From: Bacteroidaceae bacterium | GTDB taxonomy: Bacteria > Bacteroidota > Bacteroidia > Bacteroidales > Bacteroidaceae | Reading direction: 5' to 3' | DNA: 28,542 nucleotides | Assembly: GCA_016292545.1 (NCBI GenBank) | Contig: JAEDIG010000015.1 | Coordinates: 1-28,542, forward strand | Part shown: piece after piece, positions 23,778 through 28,542 of the stretch | Numbering within the stretch: the stretch's first letter is position 1 | How the letters are laid out: each line of letters opens with the position of its first letter | Position numbers and translations under genes: made by a program | The notes under the pieces: model-generated | Databases searched by the model: none | Seen by the model: the letters and a program-made list of their open reading frames with translations, nothing else | Told to the model about the DNA's origin: nothing

Positions 23778-25004
23778 ATGAGGAAACAGATTATGACCCT
23801 TGTTGTGGCTGTCGCATGCACATCGGCGGCTTTGGCCCAGGAGGCTCTTTGGAGCGGCGGACAGGTGAATTCGCCAGTGGTGAATGCCGACGGCACGGTT
23901 ACGTTCAATGTGTATGCGCCGAAGGCAGTGAAGGTGGAGGTGACGGGCGATTTCCTGCCTCCTAGGAAGGTGGACACCCAGACTGGACATATGGAGGTGC
24001 CCGGATGGGCGGAGCTGAAGGAAACCAACGGTGTGTGGACCTTCACTTCCGGCCAGCTGGCCCCCGAGCTGTATTCCTATTCGTTGCGGGTGGACGGGAT
24101 GGAGATGCTCGACCCTTCGAACGTCTATATAAACCGCGATGTGGCTTCGGTCAAGAACATTTTCATAGTGAGCCGCGAGAACGGGGACAAGGGCGACCTG
24201 TACAGGGTGAACGAGGTGCCCCACGGCGATGTGGCGAAGGTGTGGTATGACAGCCCCACACTGAAGATGAAACGCCGCATGACGGTGTATACGCCTGCGG
24301 GATATGACAAGGGAAAGAACTATCCCGTGATGTATCTGCTGCATGGTGCGGGAGGCGATGAGGATGCGTGGACCACGCTCGGACGAACCGCCCAGATTAT
24401 GGACAACCTCATTGCACAGGGCAAGTGCAGGCCGATGATTGTGGTGATGCCCAACGGCAACATGAACTGCCAGGCTGCTCCCGGTGAGTGGGCGAGGGGC
24501 ATGTACAAGCCTTCGTTCATGGCCAGCCTGAATTTCGCGGAAAAGCCTGTGGCCACGATGGACGAGTCGTTCCCCGACATCATCCGCTATGTGGAGAGCC
24601 ACTACAAGGTAGCCAAGGGCAAGCGGCACCGTGCCATCTGCGGCCTGTCGATGGGTGGCGGCCATTCGTTTGCCACATCCAAAAGCCATCCCGACACTTT
24701 CGGCTACATCGGCCTCTTCTCGGCCGGACTCCATATAGGCCAGGGTGCCCAGGGCTCTTTTTATGACGCATTGCAGGCAAGCGAGAAGGACAAGGCGCAG
24801 CTCGACCGCCTTTTTGCCGCCAAGCCCCAGCTCTATTGGATTGCCATCGGACGCACCGACTTCCTCTATCAGCAGAATGCCGACCTGCGCCGCTATCTCG
24901 ACGAGAAGGGTTACAAATATGAGTATCACGAAAGCGAGGGAGGCCACATCTGGCGCAACTGGCGTGACTATCTCACCGCCTTTGCCCAGATGATATTCAA
25001 ATAG
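23778..25004 (+). CDS. Secreted esterase of the esterase D / CE1 type with N-terminal E-set domain
   Basis: The ATG at 23778 gives 408 residues with a signal peptide (to about residue 21, ALAQ-E); ATG 23766 would add four residues. An N-terminal immunoglobulin-like E-set/CBM48-like domain (about 35-130; VTFNVYAPKAVKVEVTGDF) precedes an alpha/beta hydrolase: MYLLHGAGGDEDAW at 185-198, nucleophile Ser291 in GLSMGGG, probable acid Asp361 in GRTDFLY, and His390 in EGGHIW. This layout is common in Bacteroidota feruloyl or acetyl xylan esterases that remove ester groups from plant polysaccharides. The precise substrate is not shown. It stands alone, followed by a strong hairpin. Confidence 0.9.
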   Translation: MRKQIMTLVVAVACTSAALAQEALWSGGQVNSPVVNADGTVTFNVYAPKAVKVEVTGDFLPPRKVDTQTGHMEVPGWAELKETNGVWTFTSGQLAPELYSYSLRVDGMEMLDPSNVYINRDVASVKNIFIVSRENGDKGDLYRVNEVPHGDVAKVWYDSPTLKMKRRMTVYTPAGYDKGKNYPVMYLLHGAGGDEDAWTTLGRTAQIMDNLIAQGKCRPMIVVMPNGNMNCQAAPGEWARGMYKPSFMASLNFAEKPVATMDESFPDIIRYVESHYKVAKGKRHRAICGLSMGGGHSFATSKSHPDTFGYIGLFSAGLHIGQGAQGSFYDALQASEKDKAQLDRLFAAKPQLYWIAIGRTDFLYQQNADLRRYLDEKGYKYEYHESEGGHIWRNWRDYLTAFAQMIFK

Positions 25005-25012
25005 CGGGAACG

Positions 25013-25047
25013 AGAAAGAGTTGTGACGATGAATCACAACTCTTTCT
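25013..25047. terminator. Bidirectional hairpin between the esterase gene and tRNA-Arg
   Basis: A perfect 14-bp inverted repeat (AGAAAGAGTTGTGA / TCACAACTCTTTCT) with a 7-nt loop. It begins 8 nt after the esterase stop and lies 10 nt beyond the tRNA 3' end on the other strand. No separate T-run follows, but the 3' arm is itself pyrimidine-rich on the plus strand. It probably serves both convergent units. Confidence 0.7.
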
Positions 25048-25057
25048 GTCCTGGGAG

Positions 25058-25129
25058 TACACCTGTAGGGAATCGAACCCTAATCAACGGAACCGGAATC
25101 CGTTATTCTATCCATTGAACTACAGGTGC
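25058..25129 (-). tRNA. tRNA-Arg, anticodon CCG
   Basis: All 72 nt fold into a cloverleaf on the minus strand. The acceptor stem is GCACCTG / CAGGTGT (first pair G-U). The D arm is GTTC-AATGGATA-GAAT. The anticodon stem is ACGGA / TCCGT with loop TTCCGGT, giving anticodon CCG, which reads CGG (Arg). The variable loop is 4 nt, and the T arm is TAGGG-TTCGATT-CCCTA. The discriminator is A and no CCA is encoded, so CCA must be added after transcription. Confidence 0.95.
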
Positions 25130-25133
25130 GCAG

Positions 25134-25162
25134 CCGCTTTTCTCAAAAGCGGTGCAAAGGTA
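25134..25162 (-). promoter_or_regulatory. Hairpin and -7 element upstream of tRNA-Arg
   Basis: On the minus strand TACCTTTG (25162-25155) fits the -7 consensus and would start transcription near 25148. A perfect 8-bp hairpin (CCGCTTTT / AAAAGCGG, 3-nt loop) at 25134-25152 lies in the 5' leader between this site and the tRNA, perhaps a processing signal. Confidence 0.5.
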
Positions 25163-25192
25163 CACAGTTTTTTTTATTTCTGCACATAATAG

Positions 25193-25229
25193 CGCCACCA
25201 TTTTCAGGACTGTCCTGAAAAGGGTGGCG
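25193..25229 (-). terminator. Long hairpin downstream of the DPP-IV gene
   Basis: A 17-bp stem with a single mismatch and a CTG loop, starting 21 nt beyond the DPP-IV stop on the minus strand. The inner part, TTTTCAGGA-CTG-TCCTGAAAA, is perfect. No T-run follows on the minus strand, so it is either a weak terminator or an mRNA 3'-end stabiliser. Confidence 0.6.
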
Positions 25230-25250
25230 TATACAGTATGTGTCTGATGG

Positions 25251-27452
25251 TTATTGCAGGTAATCCTGGAACCAGTTTGTAATTTGGCGGAACAGGTGGA
25301 AACGTGTGTTTCCGCCGTAGATGCTATGGTTCTTGTTGGTATAGGTGAGCTCCTTGAAGTCCTTGTCGGCCTGCACCAGTGCCTCTGTGTATTCGGTGGT
25401 GTTGCGCCAGTGGACGTTGTCATCGGCCAGGCCATGGCAGATGAGCAGGTGGCCTTGCAGGCTGGATGCACGCCCGATGGGGCTCACGTCGTAGCCCTCC
25501 TTGTTCTCCTTGGGGGTGCGCATGAACCGCTCGGTGTACACGGTGTCGTAGTATTTCCATGAGGTGGGAGGTGCCACAGCCACACCGGCTGCAAACACAC
25601 CGCGTCCCTCGCTCATGCTCATGAGTGTGTTGAAACCGCCGAAACTCCAGCCCCAGATGCCGATGTGCGCCTTGTCCACATAGGGGAGGGTGCCCATATA
25701 GAGGGCGGCCTGTGCCTGGTCGTGGCTTTCCAGCTGGCCCAGCTTCAGGTAGGTGCATTGCTCAAACTCGCGTCCGCGTCCGCCTGTGCCCCGGCCGTCC
25801 ACAATCACACAGATGAACCCTTTCTGTGCCAGGTATTGCTCGTACATCATGCCGCCCATGTTGCCTGCGCTCCAGCTGTCGAGCACCTGCTGGCTGCCGG
25901 GGCCGCTGTACTGGTACATGACAACGGGGTATTGGCGGCTTTCGTTGAAGTCGGGGGGCAGCACCATGAGTGCGTTGAGCTGCACGCCGCCGTCGGTGGG
26001 CACTGTGATGAGCTTGCGCTGTCCCAGGGTGGTCTGTGCCAGCTTCTGGCGCAGGTCGGCGTTGTCCTCCAGTGTCTTCAGTGTGCGCCCCTTTGCATCG
26101 CAGAGGGTGGTGACGGGAGGTGTGTCGAGGTTGCTGTATACGTTCATGAAATACTTGAATGTCTTGCTGAAGATGGCATCGTTGGTGCCCTGCTGGGTGG
26201 ACAGCTTCACCACCTTCCCCTTTGCGTCGCAGCTGTATACGGCCTTGCGCATGGGAGCCTCCTGGTTGGCGGCATAATAGGTGGTGCCCGTCTTGGAGTC
26301 ATAGCCATAGAAGTCGGTGACCACATAGTCGCCCTTGGTGAGCTGGCGCTTCAGGGTGCCGTTGAAATCGTAGAGATAGAGGTGGTCGTAGCCGCTGCGC
26401 TCGCTCATGAGCACGAAGGCACCAGGCAGCAGGCGCAGGTTCTTGTATGGGTTTTCGTTGATGTAGCGGTCTGCGTGGTCGCGCACAATGCAGCGGCATT
26501 CCGTGGAGCGCGGGTTGGCGATGTAGATGTCCAGCTGGTCCTGGTGGCGGTTCTGGGTGAGCACGAGCAGTTTCTCGGGATGGTCGGTGAACTGGATGCG
26601 GGGGATGTAACCGTCGGGGTCGAGCGGCAGTTGCATGTCGCGTATCTTGCGGCTCTTGATGTCGAAGCTCTGCACCTTCACCGTGCTGTTCTGCTGTCCT
26701 GCCACAGGGTACTTGTAGCTGTAGCGTCCGGGGTAGTCGGCAAACTGTGCCTTGCTTTCGTCCATGCCGTAGTAGAGCGGGAACGAGAATTCGGGCACTT
26801 TGCTTTCGTCGTAGCGTATCCAGGCAAGCATTGTGGCATCGGCGTTGAAGTCGAAGGCACGGCTGAAGGAGAATTCCTCCTCGTTCACCCAGTCGGGCTT
26901 TCCGTTGATGATTTCATTGAACTTGCCGTCGGTGGTCACCTGGCTTTCGCTGTTGTTGAACAGCAGCTTCACCAGAAACAGGTTGCCTTCGCGCACAAAG
27001 GCCACCATGTTGCCGTCGGGGCTCCACAGGGGCACTTCCTGTGGACCGCCGGTGGAGAGCACGGCCAGATTGCGCGACTTCACGTCGTAGATGTAGTATT
27101 CGGCTGTGAAACTGTGGCGGTAGATGGGGGTGGTCTGTGTCTGCAACAGGATGCGGCTTTCATCGGGGCTGAGGATGTAGCCGTCGATGTGGTCGATGCG
27201 CAGGCGTCCCTTGATGTTGTCGGCATCAAAGAGCACACCGGCCTGCTCGCCTGTCTTGAACGAGTAGGTGATGATCTTCTTTCTGTCGCTGCTCATTTGT
27301 GCGTAGCATTCACCGTCGGCCAGTGGTTTCACTCCATAGATGCGCTTGGCGGAATAGGCACCCTGGCAGAGGTCTTTCAGGTTGATGTTGTCGGCCTTGG
27401 CTTGCAGGCAGAAGAGCGGCAGCAGGGCCATAATGGTAAGTAATCGTCTCAT
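25251..27452 (-). CDS. Dipeptidyl peptidase IV (serine peptidase family S9B)
   Basis: The 733-residue protein has a signal peptide (MRRLLTIMALLPLFCLQAKA) and acts in the periplasm or on the surface. An eight-bladed beta-propeller covers about 35-490 and carries the substrate-amine-binding Glu pair in WVNEEEF (191-193), which is specific to DPP-IV among S9 peptidases. The alpha/beta-hydrolase domain has Ser603 in GWSFGG, Asp677 in GLADDNVHW and His709 in NHSIYG. The 32-residue Asp-His distance equals that of human DPP-IV. The enzyme clips X-Pro or X-Ala dipeptides from peptide N-termini and supports peptide use. Length is typical of Bacteroidales homologues. Confidence 0.95.
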   Translation of the reverse strand: MRRLLTIMALLPLFCLQAKADNINLKDLCQGAYSAKRIYGVKPLADGECYAQMSSDRKKIITYSFKTGEQAGVLFDADNIKGRLRIDHIDGYILSPDESRILLQTQTTPIYRHSFTAEYYIYDVKSRNLAVLSTGGPQEVPLWSPDGNMVAFVREGNLFLVKLLFNNSESQVTTDGKFNEIINGKPDWVNEEEFSFSRAFDFNADATMLAWIRYDESKVPEFSFPLYYGMDESKAQFADYPGRYSYKYPVAGQQNSTVKVQSFDIKSRKIRDMQLPLDPDGYIPRIQFTDHPEKLLVLTQNRHQDQLDIYIANPRSTECRCIVRDHADRYINENPYKNLRLLPGAFVLMSERSGYDHLYLYDFNGTLKRQLTKGDYVVTDFYGYDSKTGTTYYAANQEAPMRKAVYSCDAKGKVVKLSTQQGTNDAIFSKTFKYFMNVYSNLDTPPVTTLCDAKGRTLKTLEDNADLRQKLAQTTLGQRKLITVPTDGGVQLNALMVLPPDFNESRQYPVVMYQYSGPGSQQVLDSWSAGNMGGMMYEQYLAQKGFICVIVDGRGTGGRGREFEQCTYLKLGQLESHDQAQAALYMGTLPYVDKAHIGIWGWSFGGFNTLMSMSEGRGVFAAGVAVAPPTSWKYYDTVYTERFMRTPKENKEGYDVSPIGRASSLQGHLLICHGLADDNVHWRNTTEYTEALVQADKDFKELTYTNKNHSIYGGNTRFHLFRQITNWFQDYLQ

Positions 27453-27480
27453 AATGCGGTTTTATTTGGAATTATGGGGA

Positions 27481-27488
27481 CAAATTTA
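27481..27488 (-). promoter_or_regulatory. Probable -7 element of the DPP-IV gene
   Basis: On the minus strand TAAATTTG (27488-27481) fits TAnnTTTG and lies 28 nt before the ATG at 27452. The -33 element is not clear. Confidence 0.5.
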
Positions 27489-27553
27489 CAAATAAAAACT
27501 GAGATACCGTGTAAAAAGTGTGGCTTTACTGCTAAAAATTGGCGGCTTTGTGC

Positions 27554-27561
27554 TACTTTTG
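27554..27561 (+). promoter_or_regulatory. -7 element almost touching the radical SAM start codon
   Basis: TACTTTTG fits TAnnTTTG and ends 4 nt before the ATG at 27566. With the usual distance, transcription would begin at or just after that ATG, implying a leaderless message or use of the ATG at 27575. Confidence 0.5.
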
Positions 27562-27565
27562 CACC

Positions 27566-28441
27566 ATGAAACAGATGGATTTTGGTGTATGGGTGCGCCG
27601 GCAGTTGGGATGCAGGGTGCAGAAGCTGGCTGTGGATGCGGGATTCACGTGTCCCAATCGTGACGGACGGATTTCCACGGGCGGCTGCACATTCTGCAGC
27701 AATGCGGCTTTCAGTCCAGGGTATTGCAACCCTGCGCGGAGCGTGACGCAGCAACTGGAGGACGGGAAGCGTTTCTTCTCGCGCAAGTACAAGGACATGA
27801 AATATCTGGCCTATTTCCAGGCCTTTTCCGGCACGTATGCGCCTGTCGGTCGCCTGCGGTCGCTCTACGAGGAGGCACTTGCTGTGCCCGATGTAGTGGG
27901 GCTGGTGGTGGCTACGCGCCCCGATTGCGTGCCGCCCCAGGTGATGGATCTGCTGGAGGAATTCCACAGGCGCACGTTCCTGATAGTGGAATACGGGCTG
28001 GAAAGCATGAGCGACTACACACTCTGCCGCATCCGTCGCGGACATACGCTTGCCCAGTCGGTGCAGGCTGTGCGCGAAACGGCCGGTAGGGGCATTCGTG
28101 TGGGGACGCATATCATTCTGGGCTTTCCGTGGGAAGAACGTGAGGAACTGCTTCACCAGGCCGATGTGCTGGCAGGCCTTCCTGTCACCACCCTCAAGCT
28201 CCATCAGCTGCAGGTGGTGCGCGGCACGCAGCTGGCACGGGAGTATGCTGCCCGTCCCTGGCCCATGTGGACGGCCGAGGAATATATCGGCACCGTGCTG
28301 GCCTATACGTCGCGCCTGCCTGCCCACTGGGTACTGGAACGCCTGATAAGCCTGAGCCCCCAGCATCTGGTGGTGGCACCATGCTGGGGGCTCAAGAGCC
28401 ATGAGTTTGCCGCGTTGCTGGCACAGCGTGACCGCGCCTAG
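27566..28441 (+). CDS. TIGR01212/YhcC-family radical SAM protein
   Basis: The ATG at 27566 gives 291 residues; a second in-frame ATG at 27575 (codon 4) is also possible. The cluster cysteines are C29, C41 and C44 in TCPNRDGRISTGGCTFC, the extended C-x11-C-x2-C form typical of YhcC and Elp3-like proteins. It is followed by YFQAFSGTYAPVGRLRSLYEEAL, EYGLESM and GIRVGTHIILGFPWEER, all conserved in this family. The first half of the SAM barrel resembles Elp3, but there is no acetyltransferase domain. The reaction is not established as far as I know. Its stop overlaps the stop of the opposite-strand RNR gene by 2 bp. Confidence 0.93.
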   Translation: MKQMDFGVWVRRQLGCRVQKLAVDAGFTCPNRDGRISTGGCTFCSNAAFSPGYCNPARSVTQQLEDGKRFFSRKYKDMKYLAYFQAFSGTYAPVGRLRSLYEEALAVPDVVGLVVATRPDCVPPQVMDLLEEFHRRTFLIVEYGLESMSDYTLCRIRRGHTLAQSVQAVRETAGRGIRVGTHIILGFPWEEREELLHQADVLAGLPVTTLKLHQLQVVRGTQLAREYAARPWPMWTAEEYIGTVLAYTSRLPAHWVLERLISLSPQHLVVAPCWGLKSHEFAALLAQRDRA

Positions 28442-28542
28442 CCGCAGAGGCTGGCTCCGCAGTTCTTGCAGATGAGGCAGCCTTCCTGGTATACGAGTGT
28501 TTCCTGGCCGCACTGGGGGCACTTCTGGCCCTTGGCCTCTGT
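28438..28542 (-). CDS. nrdJ: C-terminal end of a B12-dependent (class II) ribonucleotide reductase, partial
   Basis: Only the last 34 codons and the TAG stop are in the window; the rest lies beyond 28542. They read CPQCG, then TLVYQEGC, then ICKNCGASLCG, a four-cysteine zinc-ribbon-like tail with extra cysteines. This tail is characteristic of adenosylcobalamin-dependent ribonucleotide reductases, where C-terminal cysteines help re-reduce the active site. The assignment rests on this short tail, so another zinc-ribbon protein is possible. It converges on the radical SAM gene, the two stops sharing bases in CTAG. Confidence 0.72.
   Translation of the reverse strand, partial: TEAKGQKCPQCGQETLVYQEGCLICKNCGASLCG

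Noticed and set aside
25058..25129. tRNA-Arg as an integration site for a mobile element
   Set aside because: No integrase, no duplicated tRNA 3' end and no mobility genes nearby.
25665..27443. A 592-codon plus-strand open frame opposite the DPP-IV gene
   Set aside because: Antisense shadow. The minus strand has the full catalytic triad and the Glu-pair motif of DPP-IV.

Overview
The window is chromosomal DNA from a member of the Bacteroidales (Bacteroidota), probably a fairly GC-rich Bacteroidaceae/Prevotellaceae-type gut or oral organism. Three things point there. Several starts are preceded by the phylum's own promoter motif (TTTG, about 19-20 bp, TAnnTTTG), and Shine-Dalgarno sequences are mostly absent. 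The gene families (DUF1599, the MauE/DoxX fusion, DPP-IV, B12-dependent RNR, FSDPQ-type TrmB) are typical of the order. The gene order also looks like Bacteroidales housekeeping clusters. Species cannot be fixed from the sequence alone.

Layout. (1) 1-2598, minus: a secreted GH31 glycosidase cut by the window edge, divergent from (2) 2723-7326, plus: a five-gene cluster of a coiled-coil membrane protein, trmB, an Mrp/ApbC ATPase, a CobW/COG0523 GTPase with a very His-rich insert, and a GNAT acetyltransferase. (3) 7331-8236, minus: nadK. (4) 8315-12411, plus: pdxJ, a DJ-1/PfpI protein, ispD and recG. (5) 12549-14007, plus: ndk and an M23/LysM peptidase, closed by a clear intrinsic terminator. 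(6) 14220-18079, plus: DUF1599, a MauE/DoxX-redoxin fusion, tpiA, a SPOR protein and folE. (7) 18089-20574, minus: an Lrp/AsnC regulator translationally coupled to dnaG.

(8) 20575-20985 is a 411-bp intergenic region with two 37-bp direct repeats, each carrying a perfect 15-bp palindrome. (9) 20986-23657, plus: three envelope proteins of unknown function (membrane-anchored, secreted, lipoprotein) behind a textbook promoter. (10) 23778-25004, plus: a secreted CE1/esterase-D-like enzyme. (11) 25058-25129, minus: tRNA-Arg(CCG). (12) 25251-27452, minus: dipeptidyl peptidase IV. (13) 27566-28441, plus: a TIGR01212/YhcC radical SAM protein whose stop overlaps, tail to tail, the stop of (14) a class II ribonucleotide reductase, of which only the C-terminal zinc ribbon is in the window.

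Most of the window is conserved housekeeping: cofactors (NADP, PLP, folate, isoprenoid precursors), DNA replication and repair, Fe-S and metal handling, and cell wall. The parts most worth a second look are the Lrp-dnaG coupling with the adjacent paired palindromes, the unknown three-gene envelope operon, the overlapping divergent promoters at 2651-2699, and several strong hairpins not explained as ordinary terminators.
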